From: Brotonthovivens ammoniilytica
GTDB taxonomy: Bacteria > Bacillota > Clostridia > Lachnospirales > Lachnospiraceae
Reading direction: 5' to 3'
Length of the DNA: 64,000 nt
Assembly (NCBI RefSeq): GCF_025566885.1
Contig: NZ_JAOQJQ010000009.1
Location: 1-64,000 of the forward strand
Shown here: positions 1 through 10,750 of the stretch, piece after piece
Layout: each line of letters begins with the position of its first letter
Numbering within the stretch: position 1 is the first letter of the stretch
The notes under the pieces: model-generated
Told to the model about the DNA's origin: nothing
The model's database searches: none
Seen by the model: the letters and a program-made list of their open reading frames with translations, nothing else
Program-made: the position numbers and the translations under genes

Positions 1-404
1 GTATACTGATACTTCCCCGCCCCAAACAGGTCAAAAGGTGTAATCATAATTACATACAGCTGATTTAATTTTCTAAAATCAATTTCTCCCGGTTCCAGCA
101 GTTTACTGTCAATCATTCCCTGATAATATCTGCTTCGCCTCGGCAGATTTCCGGTATTTTCCTTTTGGGCCTCTGTATTATATACGACCCCCTCCTCATC
201 CTGGCTCCAGACATCCAGCTTTACAAACCGCTTCAGCGGAGTGGTTCGTATTTCCTTCTCAGACTGCGGGCAGTCCTTTAAATGAACATCTCTTCCAAGA
301 ATAATTTCCAGTAAAATCTGCAGATTTCCCGGGTTTTCCATGGCCTCTGCGAATAAAAAGCGATCAAACAGTGTCAATTGTCCCAATGGTTTACTTGGTT
401 TCAA
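1..404 (-). CDS. Rpn-family PD-(D/E)XK nuclease/putative transposase, 3' end outside window
   Basis: The reading frame is open from a TTG at 404 to the window edge, so only the first ~134 residues are visible. The TTG is chosen because AGGAGA (411-416) lies 6 nt upstream; the next in-frame ATG would cut into the conserved N-terminus. The protein begins MKPSKPLGQLTLFDRF and has KLDVWSQDEEG followed by YNTEAQ. This D...ExQ arrangement is the nuclease core of the Rpn (recombination-promoting nuclease) / PDDEXK_2 transposase-like family. Such proteins are common, often in several copies, in Clostridia, and are linked to RecA-independent recombination rather than to insertion sequences with inverted repeats. 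It stands alone downstream of the giant surface-protein gene and its terminator. Family assignment is fairly secure; activity is inferred. Confidence 0.75.
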   Translation of the reverse strand, partial: MKPSKPLGQLTLFDRFLFAEAMENPGNLQILLEIILGRDVHLKDCPQSEKEIRTTPLKRFVKLDVWSQDEEGVVYNTEAQKENTGNLPRRSRYYQGMIDSKLLEPGEIDFRKLNQLYVIMITPFDLFGAGKYQY

Positions 405-584
405 ATAACTTCTCCTTTCATTATAAAGAGATTTCAAAAAACTGTAAAGAAAATCTCCTGTTTCTTTTTCATCTTTTATACTTTGATAGATTTTGAGGTG
501 GTTACTTACGGATGTGTAGTAGAAAAAATAGAACTAAAATAAGAAATGTATAATTACTAATATCGTCTTTCATTATACACCATA

Positions 585-632
585 TCAAAAAAAATACAAC
601 AGCCCCCGAAACTTTCGTTCCGAGGGCTGCCC
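585..632 (-). terminator. Intrinsic terminator of the giant surface-protein gene
   Basis: On the minus strand a GC-rich stem (GCAGCCCTCGGAACG pairing with the arm ending CGGGGGCTG, + strand 597-630) is followed by an almost pure T run (+ strand A run 587-594), 12 nt after the stop codon at 644. Confidence 0.85.
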
Positions 633-643
633 GCTATTTCAGA

Positions 644-3600
644 TTATCTTGTTTTTCTGCGTCTTAACGCAATGGTAACTACTGCTGCTCCCAGAGCGAT
701 GACTGCCGCTGCTGTAAATCCTGCAGCATTTGCCTCATCACCTGTTTTCACAGTTGTTGTCTGTTCCGGTTCCTCCGGCTCTGCCGGTGTTTCCGGTTCT
801 TCTGGTTCTACCGGTGTTTCCGGTTCCTCCGGCTGAGGAATCTTACTCTCATCCAGCTTGTTTGTAAGGTCATAACCATTCAAAATTGTTTCATAGTTTT
901 CAACACTTACTTCTTCAATGGTATAAGTAAGAAGCTCACCGGTTTCCATATTATATTTTGGAAGATCTTTGAATTCATAAGTCCAGTTTCCATCCTGGTC
1001 TGCCGTTACTTCTGCAGTTGCTGCGATTTCTGTACCGCACAGCAGATTCACTGTAATAGATTCCGGACGCATACCATACTGATTATCATTATCAACCCAG
1101 GTCTTTGTACCGCTGATTGTTACAGCAGTTTTAGTCTCCTCTTTCAGTGAATTAATCAGATTATATCCGTCTAAAACGGCTTCATAATCTGTCTCTTCAA
1201 TTGGAGTTTCTCCGATCAGAGTTTCTTTGATGGTATAGGTATACATTTTTCCTGATTCATCATACTTATCAAGTGTTCCAAAATCATATTTCCAGTCATT
1301 TTCAGCACTCAGTACTTTTGTATAGGCGTCGCCTTCCATCTTTACAGCATCGCTGCCGGGCAGACTTCTCCAAAGCTCAACGGTTACTGATTCCGGACGG
1401 TTTTCAGGTGAAATATTCTTCCACTCTTTTGTTCCGCTTACATCCGTTTTACCTTCCAGTGTGTTAGTGATAGTAAATCCGTCAATGGATTTTCTGTAGG
1501 AATCGCTTCCCTCTAAAGTTACATCTTTCTCATCCACTGTATACGTATAGATTTTACCATTTTCATCGGCAGCCGGCACATCAAATTTGGCCTGCCACAA
1601 GGATCCGGTGATTTCCTGTTCCTTATACACATTTCCATTCTGGAGCAGGGTAACCGTAATGCTTTCCGGTCTGAGTCCTTCTGCATCCTGGTTATCATTC
1701 CATGCTTTTTGAACAGTAATAGTTGTATTTCCGGGATCATATACGTTTGTCAGCACAAATCCTGTTTCCACAGATCCTTCTGTTGATTTCAAAGTGTAAT
1801 TTTCAATCTTATCTTCTGTTACAGCATACTGATAGAGATTTCCTTCTTCATCATACATCGGATAGGTATCTGCAAAAGCTTTCATCCAGTCGTTGCTGTT
1901 TTCACCAGCAGTACTCTGTACATCCTCCTGGTCTTCTGCCTCCTGATCTTTTGCTGCATTATCCGCAGGTTTTTGAGCATCTGCTTTTGTAAGTGTCAGA
2001 CCCTCTACAACTGTTCCATTCTGTGTAAGAGAAACTTTTAAGGTCTCCGGTCTTTGATTCTGACTGTTTTCATCATCCATCCAGTGCTTGGTAACCTTAA
2101 TAGGATTTACATCCGGGTGATACTCGCCGGTTAATGTGTTAGTAATATTGTAACCGTTCTCAGAATAAGCTACTTTATAGGTATTTCCATTATAAGTAAT
2201 CTGATTGGATGATTCACCCTTCTCTTTTACAGAATACTGGTATAAGTTACCGTCCTTATCATACTTACTCTGATCAGCAAAGGTAAAGGACCAGTCTGTA
2301 GACGTTCCTACTTTCTGCTTTGTTACATATTCACTTTCGCCTGCGGCTTCTCTATAAAGCTCTACTGTAATCTCATCCGGGCGTTCCTCATCTTTTGCAG
2401 CATCTTTCCAGATCTTTTCACCGCTGATATCTACAGTTCCGGTAAGTGTATTGGTAATTGCAAGGCCATTTTCTGATACTTTATAATCACCGGCTGTCTG
2501 TGTTGTTTGATCAACAGCTTTGCCGTCTACACTATTTTCCTGAACCGTATATACATGTTCTATGATACCTCCAGCTGTGTATTTCTCCAGATCCTTAAAG
2601 GTATAAGTCCATGTATTGCCTTTTACTTCCACACCTTCTGTATCGGCTGTCAGTTTCACAATCTTATCTGCCAGTGGTTTTCCATCCTGTACAAGCTGTA
2701 CCTGAATTTCAGGAATATTGCTTCCGGCAACACCTTCCCATGTTTTTGTGATAGTTGCTGCAGTTGTCAATACTGCTGTATCATCAGTGAGTTTATTGGT
2801 AATCTCATTTCCTGCATCATTCACACTCACTTCATAGGAACCTGCTTTTCCGTTTTCCACGTTTACAGAAACACCATTCTGTGTAATTTTTGTTTCTTCT
2901 ACACTGTAATGATATTTTGTTACGCCATCTTCCTGATATTCCGGCAGATCTTTAAATGTGTGAGACCAGTTATCCTGAATATCTTCTTTTGTAAAGGTAT
3001 ACTCTGCATATACAGCATTATCCTGCTTCAACTGCACTGTAATACTGTCCGGAAGATCTTCTGTCAGTTCACTGCCCTTAGCATCTGTCCACTTCTTAGT
3101 AACAGTAAAGGAAGTTGCCGCCTTCTCTGTATCAGATGCATAGCGGTTCTCAATCACTGTAGCATCTTTATCCTGCTGAGTATATGTGGTAAAGAAGTCT
3201 CCTGTTCTTCCACCTTCTACTTTTGCTGAACCGATTTTTGTTTCCTTAGCAGTATACGTATATGGTGTGATTCCATTGTCGGCATATTTACGTAAATTTT
3301 CATAAGTATATGCCCACTGGGTATCATTTACACCGTTATCTGCAGTGAGAACTACTTCACTTCCTGCATCTTTATTGTCCTGCATTAACTGTATTGTAAT
3401 GCTTTCCGGTATATTCGCCAAAGTAACATCTGCCCAGTTTTTAGTTACAGGATAATTGATAAGTGCTTTATCATCCTCCTGCTTTAAGGTATTGGTGATG
3501 GTAAGGCCATCCAGTTTTACATTATAATCTCCAACAGTTCCCACAGAGCTGTCTGTATCAGAATATGCAGCATCTGCTGTTGTACTGCCGGCTGTCACAC

Positions 3601-6600
3601 TCAGTTCTTTTACCGTATACTGATATTTGTCTACATCCGGAGAATAAACCGGCAGATCCTCAAAAGTATAAGTCCATACATTGGCATCGGCATCAGATGT
3701 ATTCTCAGCCTTTGTGATGTCAACAGGATCTCCATATTCTATTCCATCTTGATATAACTGAACCTGAATGCTGTCCGGAAGATTGTTTACTTCCACGTCT
3801 TTCCAGGTCTTGGTGATGGTGATATCCTCAGCATTTTCAGTAAATTTGTTGGTAATTGTTCCACCAGAAACCGTTACAGCATAATCTCCTGCCTTGCCCT
3901 TTACAACATCTGCCGCGCCTACTTTTGTCTCTTCTACAGAATAAGTATATGGCGTAATTCCATCATCCTCATATTTGCGGAGATTTGTAAAGGTATGTTT
4001 CCAGTCCTGTATATCATCCGCTGTAAAAGTATACTCTGTTCCATATGCAGTATCGTTCTGATACAGCTGAACAGTGATGTCATCCGGAAGGGTTGTTCCG
4101 GCAGGTACATCCCAGATTTTTTCTACTGGAAACTCGGTTGTCTGATCTCTGTCACCTTCAGCCTTTAATGTATTTGTAATATCCATACCGGATAAAGCTA
4201 CTGTATAATCTCCAACTGTACCGGTTACCGCATCCTGATAAACTACAGATGCTGTCTCCTGGCCTGAGGTAATACTTACTTCCTTTACAGTATATACATA
4301 CTCATTTCCATCGGAATCATATTTAGGAAGTGTCACTCCGTCAAAATCAAAGCTCCATAAAGCAGCATCCGCCTGCTCTTCTTTGTTTACACTGATTTTT
4401 ACTTCCTTTTGAGCCGTATCTTCTGCCGGTTCAAGAGTTCCTCCATTTACAGACCGGTAAAGAGCCACACTGATGCTGTCCGGAATGTTACTTTCTTCCA
4501 CATCCGCCCAGGTCTTTGTTCCTGCAAGGTCTGCTCCATCTACCGTTCCTTCCAGCGTGTTTGTAATATGCAGTCCGGAATTATCATACGTTACCTTATA
4601 ATCGGTATCAGCAACAGCATTCTGACCAATCTTTGTCTCAACTACATAGTACTCATACTTCTCATCATTCTGATCATAAATGGGAAGATCCTTGAATGTA
4701 TAATTCCATATGCTGCCAGTCTTGTTCCATTCCAGTTCCAGATTCTGTCCATACAGATCGGTTGTTACAGTTTCGTCCTGATCACCGGCTTTTCTGTGAA
4801 GCTCAATGGTAATATCAGAGGGAATGTTGTTACCGGTTACCTTTTCCCAGGTTTTCGTTCCTGTCAGATCCTGAATTAAAGTTACATACGTATTGGTAGC
4901 TGTATAGGTGAATGTGCCTCCTGTTCCCTGATTATCACTGATCTCTGATACTATTTTGTAGGTTTCGGTTTCGGAAATCGGATCTTCTTTTACTGTATAG
5001 GTGATCACTTCTCCCTCTGCGTTATATTTGGGGAGAGCACCGCTTGTTACAGTAGATTCAGGAGCAGATGCCGGAATGATAAGATGATCAACTGCCGTTG
5101 ACGGATTTTCTCCATACACATCGAAGTTTACATCCTCAATGGTATAGCTGTCCGGATTGTCCACCCAGTCTTTTGTAACGGAAACCGTGGTACTATCTGT
5201 TAATGTATTCGTAACGGTAAAGTCATTTCCTGCCCCGTCATCTGTTACCACAGACTGATACAATCCTGCTTTACCATCCGTTACCGGCTGATCACCAACC
5301 ATTGTCTCTGTTACCGTATAATCTACCTTCATTCCATTCTGGTACTCCGGCAGATCATCCCAGGTATAAGTCCAAGTTCCGTCTGACAAGATCTGCTCTG
5401 CAGTAATGCCAAGGTCTGCTAAATCTACTTTAGCTCCATCCGTTGTAACTGCACTTAATTCAACAGTCACAGTATCAGGACGCTGATCTGCAAGAGCTGC
5501 ATCTTTCCACACTTTTGTTACAGTCTTACTAATTTCTCCATCAGCAAGCGTATTCGTAAATGAGTACGCTATATTGCCAGCCGTATCTGTATCAGAATCT
5601 ACCGTATAAGTATAGCCATCGGCCCATTCTACTGGATCATCACCAAGCTGACTAAATTCTTTTACGGAATAATTAATTTTCTGTCCCTGACCATTATATT
5701 TTGGAAGATCCGTCCAGTTTCCTGATAAGACATCATCAGTAAATGTAAGGGGACTCTTTGCCGCAGGCGACTGCTGTCCGCCATCTGCCTGACTGTACAA
5801 TACCATATACAGGTTATCCGGTCTCTTCTGAGCAGCATCATTATCATCTACCCATGTCTTATCTACAGACACATCCACTGTAGTATCTGTACTCAGCTGA
5901 TTGGTGACAATAAAGTTCTTATCATCATCCGGATCAGCCTGAACCGTTGTTTTGTAAGAATCACCTGGAAGTGTTCCCATGGTCTCTTCTACAGTATAAG
6001 CTATCTTTTCACCTGTATCAGGATTATAAACCGGAAGATTCTCCCAGAGTGCCTGAGTTGTTCCATTCCAGATCTCCGGAGTGCCATCCGGGGTGATTAC
6101 TCTTTCTCCTCCGGATACCGCTGTGCCGTCCGCTTGCAGTGTAAATGTAATCTGATCCGGCCTGGTTGTGTAAGCATTATTGTTATCAATCCAAACTTTT
6201 TCGGCCGTTCTTTCAGTCACGCCCAAATCATTGGTAATTGTAAACTGATAATCTGCTGTACTTTCAGTTGACACTTTATACACTTCTGTATCCGATACCT
6301 GAATCAGTCCAGTATCCTCATCAACCGGATATTCTTTATATCCGCCTGAAGCAGATGCATCCGGAACAAGCAGCGTTTCTTTTACTGTATATACAATTGG
6401 TTCATAGTTACCGGTATCAGGATCTTGTGTAAGCAGCGGAAGATGCCATTCATCATTCTCCCATGTGTAACTCCAGGGCTCGGTCTCTGTGCCGTCTAAA
6501 ATAACACTGGCTTCTTTCTCTGAAAGATACTTCATGGTAAATGTAACGGTTTTACTGTCGTCTGTTTCTGTACGCTCTGCTTTTGCTGCAGGCAGTATAT

Positions 6601-9600
6601 GTTCCTCAAACTGACCGCTTCCATCCGCTTTTGCTATAGAATATACAGTTTTTGCATCCGAAATACCAAGCTTGCCGCCATAGGTATCTGACACGGTAAT
6701 CCGCACTTCTACTTTGTCAGCATAACTGCCGCTGCCCGGCGTACCAACAGAACCATAGGTAAATGTGTATTCCTTTGACTTAGAACCTGCAAAGTCTGTA
6801 AGGGGGACATCCTGTGTACCCAGATCGTTTCCGCCATATTGTACCTGCAGTACTGCATCTGAACTTTCATCAGCCTGTGTCAACGTGGCAACAACCTGAT
6901 TCTGCGCATCTACCTGAGCGGAATCTTTCACCACCTGTCCATTGGCCAGAAGCTCTACCTTTAACTTATAGTCTTCGGGAGCATCTGCCGGCTCTCCGTC
7001 TTTTGTCCATTCTTTTGTTACACTTGGAGAAAATGTTGCATTTGGAACATTTGTTAATGCAAACGTTACAACTGTATCTGTTTCGGTTCTTTCTACAGTG
7101 CCATCTAAAACCCAGCCGCTGGTACCGCTGATTTCTTTTACCGTATAATTTACTTCTACCGGAACAGGATTATTCAGTTCTGTGTAATCCAAGACAATAT
7201 TTCCGCCGGAGTCTGTCAGATATCTTGGCAGAGATGTTTCACCCCAGGTATGAGAAAAGAGATTTCCCTGATTTAACTCAACGGTTGTAAACGCTCCGCT
7301 GCCCTCCTGGGAAGTAATGGTATCTCCATTCTGGTCTACATAAGAATAAGTCTGATAAAGCCCCACTTCGATCTTGGCACTGGAAAGTCCGGCATTATCG
7401 TTTGGAATCACATTTCCATTTCCATCCAGCCAGGTCTTATTCACAGTAATGGATTTTCCATATGTATTATCTGCAATCTGAACGGCTACCCGGCCATTGT
7501 TGCCAAGATATGCGTCTAATGCCCCAGCTGTTAGTTCTGATGTAAAATATCCCGAATCTGTATGAGTCTTATTGTTTTCATTCTTGGTATCATCTGGGTT
7601 ATCTATCACAATTGTATAGGAAACATCATACCAGTAAGATCCGTCCTCCTTGACTTCCGGAGTAGTAGATAAATGCATATCTACAGATTTCTGATTCTGA
7701 CCTGCCGCTTCCCAGTAACTGCTTTCAAGCACCCCATATTTGATTCCGGAATCCGTTCTCTGTGTTTCCACAATAAATTCGAAGTTAACTTCTATACCTT
7801 CTTCAGCTTCATTGGTTATTCCGTCAACCAGCACTTTAAAGGTTCCTTCTGCAGGCCGGTTTGCTTCCCCGCTTTCTGTTACAGTTCCCCAGGTACTTCC
7901 ATCAGAAAACAAAATACCAGTGGCCGAATGTTCAGCTCCGTCTGCAGAATGATACACAAAATAATCTTTGAAGTTAGCTTCTGTAAGCTCATTCTCATTC
8001 TCAGGCTGGACAACCTCAAAAGATCCCACATAGGATTTTGTCATCGTCCCTTTATCTAGTTCTTTCTCCTGATACTGCTGGGTCCCTTCTGTATACTTGT
8101 AATATACATTGCTGTAATATGTGTTCTTTCCCACTACAATCTCATACGTTCCGTCACTCTGAGCCTCAACATTGATTCTCTTTCCATTGAGATCTTCCAC
8201 ATAAAGCTGACCATCATCATCTGTCTTTAATTCCATATAAACAGAGATAATTTCCTGACCTGTATTTTCTACGGTCTGTTTCGTGGTAATTGGAACATTA
8301 TTAGCTGTAGCTGTAGTATTGCTCAGGCTAGCAGTCTTACCATTTACAGTTACAGAATCAATTTCATAAGAATAGCTTCCACTTCCCCAGTTTCTATGGC
8401 GGGACACATCAAATGATATTACAGCATTTGCTATCATTTCACTTCCGTTATCTGCTTTTCCTGTAACCAGAATAGTTGTACTGCCTTGATAACTACCAGA
8501 ACTACCGGTTAAATCTGCAGAATATGTCCTTCCATCGTATGAAAAACTTACTCTGCTATTATTTGCTGACAGATTTGTCAGGGTAACATCCGCCGTACCA
8601 TTTACAGTCACCGTCTGCGTTTTGCTGGCTTCCATATCTACTTTCAGATATTTTGCACTTCCTTCAATCACCTCTGAGGTATACCCGGTTTTATAGTAAT
8701 AGGGGTTTTCCAAAGAAGGATTAAATTCAACGGTTGTCTTTGCCTGCTTATTCTTAAAATCATAAAGATTGGTGTAGAATGCATAATCATGAAACTCAGC
8801 TGCATCTTTATCCAACAGATTTCCAGCCTCATCAATCTTTAATCCGTCAGAGGAAAGATCCGCAGTTTCCTCAAGCCCCACTTCATAGAGCATACGAATA
8901 GGCTCAAGATTAGAATCATTATAATCATTGGCACGGCTGTACATCGGAAGCAGCGCACTTGGGAAGCTCCAGGTCACCTTCCAGTAACCTTTCTGGCCGT
9001 TTACCGTCAGATCACTATCAAATTCTGCCTGAAAATCCACATCATACAAGTCATAGCTTTTACCATCTTCTGTAACAACAGGACCTGTAACGCTGTCTCC
9101 GTCCTGATTTGTTCCATTAAATCTGTATGAGCCGTCCGTCTGTTTTTCGAAAACATAGTTCACACCCCTATAGCGGAGATACTGCTTTTCACCTTTTAAT
9201 TCCATCTTGTATCCAAGATAATCTGAAAAAGTGATCTTGCTTCCTGCTGCCGCACCGCCGCCGGATTCACTCACCGGGTTATTGACACTGGTTGTTACCT
9301 GTGGCTCCACTTCCATGTCTGCAAGAATATCCGCAAAAATCTGTTTTAACTGCTCTTCTGTAATAGAACCGCCAAAATACTTATCTGCGTAATTATAATT
9401 ACTGCCATATGTGGAATCCCGTGCCAGAATCTGTTTTATACTCGTTACAGTACTATCCCTATCTGCATCCGTTGTGGAGGGCTCCAGGGTAAAATGAGTC
9501 CATTCACTGTTCGTTATGCCAAGACCAATGGTATAAAACTTAGATATAGCTGTCTCATCTGTATAATCGGAAAAGATCTCACTGTATCTGTCCCCATAAA

Positions 9601-10579
9601 TCTCTTTATATTCTTGATTGAGCTTGTCCTTGGCATAATTGGCAGTCAGCATTGTGTAAGCACCTACTTCTGCATCCTTGGCAGGTCTGCCATTACCTGC
9701 TGTACCAGTATAACTGCTGCCATTCAAATTCTGATATCCATCATAAGCATATCCTGCAGCTCCATCCGTCAATAATACTAGAATGGGGATTCTTGCAACA
9801 TCTTCGGATTTAGAAGCTTTATCCAGCATATCCATTCCTTTATAGATACCTGCCTGGGTAGGTGTCCCGCCGGTTACGCTTTTACTGCTGGTTACATTGT
9901 TTCCCTGGCTGTTTTGGACATAATAACCACTATTATTACTACGTCTTGCAGACCGGATAGAGCTGCTGCTGTACTGCAGATACTCTCCGTCAGACGATGT
10001 TGTATAATGGTCAAGACTGAACAGTTCTGTCGCATTGCTGGTCGAACCGCTGCTGCCACTGTAAGCTACAATTCCGATCCGGTTATTCTCATTTTCCATC
10101 AACGTTGTAATGGCCGGATTTACGGCATCTACCATTGCCTGAGCCTTGCTGTTGCTGCCCCATGAAGAAGAGATTCCGTCTGTCATACTTCCGGAAAAGT
10201 CCAGCACAAATACAACGTCATAAGCTACAAGCTCTTCTGTGGCTTCCATACTGGTAGTTACCGTACTGTAAGTCTGTCCCATAGCTGACAGGGCTATATT
10301 AAAATTATCCTCCCCGGCAGCTGCTCCATAAATGGTCCCTGTTGTAACCGATTTATCTGTCCAGATCTTACCATCCTCTGAGGGGCTTCCATTAAAAATG
10401 GTTTCACTCTGAGATGTATCAGGGTCTGCTATCAGAGTTGCTGAGAATCCTTCCATATTTGAATTCTTATCCTCTGATGCATACACTGTTTTTTGTGGCA
10501 CCAGTGAAATACCCATCGCTACCGCCAGAATCAGAGCCACTATAGCTGTCAGAATCCTGACCCTTCTTTTTCTTATCAT
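644..10579 (-). CDS. Giant cell-wall-anchored surface protein: vWA domain plus ~18 Cna_B repeats
   Basis: 3311 residues. The N-terminus has basic residues, a hydrophobic stretch (about 9-28) and a likely signal-peptidase site near VYASED. Residues ~119-410 form a von Willebrand A domain with a complete MIDAS motif DFSGSM (D127, S129, S131), followed by a long uncharacterised beta-rich region. From ~1045 to ~3245 there are about 18 repeats with the Cna_B signature (for example VTKTW.D...RPDSITV.L), the stalk modules that in pilins and adhesins are often locked by isopeptide bonds. The end is a Pro/Glu wall-spanning segment, VKTGD (a variant LPxTG sorting signal), a hydrophobic helix and the tail RRRKTR. 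AGAAAGGAAAAAGG precedes the ATG. A terminator separates it from the upstream two-component system, so it is probably its own unit. Binding target unknown; adhesion is inferred from architecture. Confidence 0.9.
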   Translation of the reverse strand: MIRKRRVRILTAIVALILAVAMGISLVPQKTVYASEDKNSNMEGFSATLIADPDTSQSETIFNGSPSEDGKIWTDKSVTTGTIYGAAAGEDNFNIALSAMGQTYSTVTTSMEATEELVAYDVVFVLDFSGSMTDGISSSWGSNSKAQAMVDAVNPAITTLMENENNRIGIVAYSGSSGSTSNATELFSLDHYTTSSDGEYLQYSSSSIRSARRSNNSGYYVQNSQGNNVTSSKSVTGGTPTQAGIYKGMDMLDKASKSEDVARIPILVLLTDGAAGYAYDGYQNLNGSSYTGTAGNGRPAKDAEVGAYTMLTANYAKDKLNQEYKEIYGDRYSEIFSDYTDETAISKFYTIGLGITNSEWTHFTLEPSTTDADRDSTVTSIKQILARDSTYGSNYNYADKYFGGSITEEQLKQIFADILADMEVEPQVTTSVNNPVSESGGGAAAGSKITFSDYLGYKMELKGEKQYLRYRGVNYVFEKQTDGSYRFNGTNQDGDSVTGPVVTEDGKSYDLYDVDFQAEFDSDLTVNGQKGYWKVTWSFPSALLPMYSRANDYNDSNLEPIRMLYEVGLEETADLSSDGLKIDEAGNLLDKDAAEFHDYAFYTNLYDFKNKQAKTTVEFNPSLENPYYYKTGYTSEVIEGSAKYLKVDMEASKTQTVTVNGTADVTLTNLSANNSRVSFSYDGRTYSADLTGSSGSYQGSTTILVTGKADNGSEMIANAVISFDVSRHRNWGSGSYSYEIDSVTVNGKTASLSNTTATANNVPITTKQTVENTGQEIISVYMELKTDDDGQLYVEDLNGKRINVEAQSDGTYEIVVGKNTYYSNVYYKYTEGTQQYQEKELDKGTMTKSYVGSFEVVQPENENELTEANFKDYFVYHSADGAEHSATGILFSDGSTWGTVTESGEANRPAEGTFKVLVDGITNEAEEGIEVNFEFIVETQRTDSGIKYGVLESSYWEAAGQNQKSVDMHLSTTPEVKEDGSYWYDVSYTIVIDNPDDTKNENNKTHTDSGYFTSELTAGALDAYLGNNGRVAVQIADNTYGKSITVNKTWLDGNGNVIPNDNAGLSSAKIEVGLYQTYSYVDQNGDTITSQEGSGAFTTVELNQGNLFSHTWGETSLPRYLTDSGGNIVLDYTELNNPVPVEVNYTVKEISGTSGWVLDGTVERTETDTVVTFALTNVPNATFSPSVTKEWTKDGEPADAPEDYKLKVELLANGQVVKDSAQVDAQNQVVATLTQADESSDAVLQVQYGGNDLGTQDVPLTDFAGSKSKEYTFTYGSVGTPGSGSYADKVEVRITVSDTYGGKLGISDAKTVYSIAKADGSGQFEEHILPAAKAERTETDDSKTVTFTMKYLSEKEASVILDGTETEPWSYTWENDEWHLPLLTQDPDTGNYEPIVYTVKETLLVPDASASGGYKEYPVDEDTGLIQVSDTEVYKVSTESTADYQFTITNDLGVTERTAEKVWIDNNNAYTTRPDQITFTLQADGTAVSGGERVITPDGTPEIWNGTTQALWENLPVYNPDTGEKIAYTVEETMGTLPGDSYKTTVQADPDDDKNFIVTNQLSTDTTVDVSVDKTWVDDNDAAQKRPDNLYMVLYSQADGGQQSPAAKSPLTFTDDVLSGNWTDLPKYNGQGQKINYSVKEFSQLGDDPVEWADGYTYTVDSDTDTAGNIAYSFTNTLADGEISKTVTKVWKDAALADQRPDTVTVELSAVTTDGAKVDLADLGITAEQILSDGTWTYTWDDLPEYQNGMKVDYTVTETMVGDQPVTDGKAGLYQSVVTDDGAGNDFTVTNTLTDSTTVSVTKDWVDNPDSYTIEDVNFDVYGENPSTAVDHLIIPASAPESTVTSGALPKYNAEGEVITYTVKEDPISETETYKIVSEISDNQGTGGTFTYTATNTYVTLIQDLTGTKTWEKVTGNNIPSDITIELHRKAGDQDETVTTDLYGQNLELEWNKTGSIWNYTFKDLPIYDQNDEKYEYYVVETKIGQNAVADTDYKVTYDNSGLHITNTLEGTVDGADLAGTKTWADVEESNIPDSISVALYRSVNGGTLEPAEDTAQKEVKISVNKEEQADAALWSFDFDGVTLPKYDSDGNEYVYTVKEVSITSGQETASVVYQDAVTGTVGDYTVALSGMDITNTLKAEGDRDQTTEFPVEKIWDVPAGTTLPDDITVQLYQNDTAYGTEYTFTADDIQDWKHTFTNLRKYEDDGITPYTYSVEETKVGAADVVKGKAGDYAVTVSGGTITNKFTENAEDITITKTWKDVEVNNLPDSIQVQLYQDGIEYGDPVDITKAENTSDADANVWTYTFEDLPVYSPDVDKYQYTVKELSVTAGSTTADAAYSDTDSSVGTVGDYNVKLDGLTITNTLKQEDDKALINYPVTKNWADVTLANIPESITIQLMQDNKDAGSEVVLTADNGVNDTQWAYTYENLRKYADNGITPYTYTAKETKIGSAKVEGGRTGDFFTTYTQQDKDATVIENRYASDTEKAATSFTVTKKWTDAKGSELTEDLPDSITVQLKQDNAVYAEYTFTKEDIQDNWSHTFKDLPEYQEDGVTKYHYSVEETKITQNGVSVNVENGKAGSYEVSVNDAGNEITNKLTDDTAVLTTAATITKTWEGVAGSNIPEIQVQLVQDGKPLADKIVKLTADTEGVEVKGNTWTYTFKDLEKYTAGGIIEHVYTVQENSVDGKAVDQTTQTAGDYKVSENGLAITNTLTGTVDISGEKIWKDAAKDEERPDEITVELYREAAGESEYVTKQKVGTSTDWSFTFADQSKYDKDGNLYQYSVKEKGESSNQITYNGNTYKVAYSENGYNITNTLTGEYHPDVNPIKVTKHWMDDENSQNQRPETLKVSLTQNGTVVEGLTLTKADAQKPADNAAKDQEAEDQEDVQSTAGENSNDWMKAFADTYPMYDEEGNLYQYAVTEDKIENYTLKSTEGSVETGFVLTNVYDPGNTTITVQKAWNDNQDAEGLRPESITVTLLQNGNVYKEQEITGSLWQAKFDVPAADENGKIYTYTVDEKDVTLEGSDSYRKSIDGFTITNTLEGKTDVSGTKEWKNISPENRPESVTVELWRSLPGSDAVKMEGDAYTKVLSAENDWKYDFGTLDKYDESGKMYTYTIKETLIGETPIEETDYEAVLDGYNLINSLKEETKTAVTISGTKTWVDNDNQYGMRPESITVNLLCGTEIAATAEVTADQDGNWTYEFKDLPKYNMETGELLTYTIEEVSVENYETILNGYDLTNKLDESKIPQPEEPETPVEPEEPETPAEPEEPEQTTTVKTGDEANAAGFTAAAVIALGAAVVTIALRRRKTR

Positions 10580-10750
10580 AACCTTTTTCCTTTCTACCTC
10601 CTCTGGTGCGAGCTATGTCATCTTCGATAGCGTATTTCAATGATTGTTCCACTTTTTCACCCCTTATTTTTCTAAATTTCCTTCAAAAAAGGATAAAATA
10701 CCACTATCTTCGTAAAGTATATAAAAGCCACTGTGACCAATCCGTTACTT

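Noticed and set aside
420..448. TTTACA-17-TATAAT pair upstream of the Rpn-like gene
   Set aside because: Transcription would start inside the ribosome-binding site of the gene; probably fortuitous in AT-rich DNA.
2507..4879. Long plus-strand ORFs opposite the giant surface protein
   Set aside because: Antisense shadows of the repeat-rich gene: cysteine-rich, no ribosome sites or domains.
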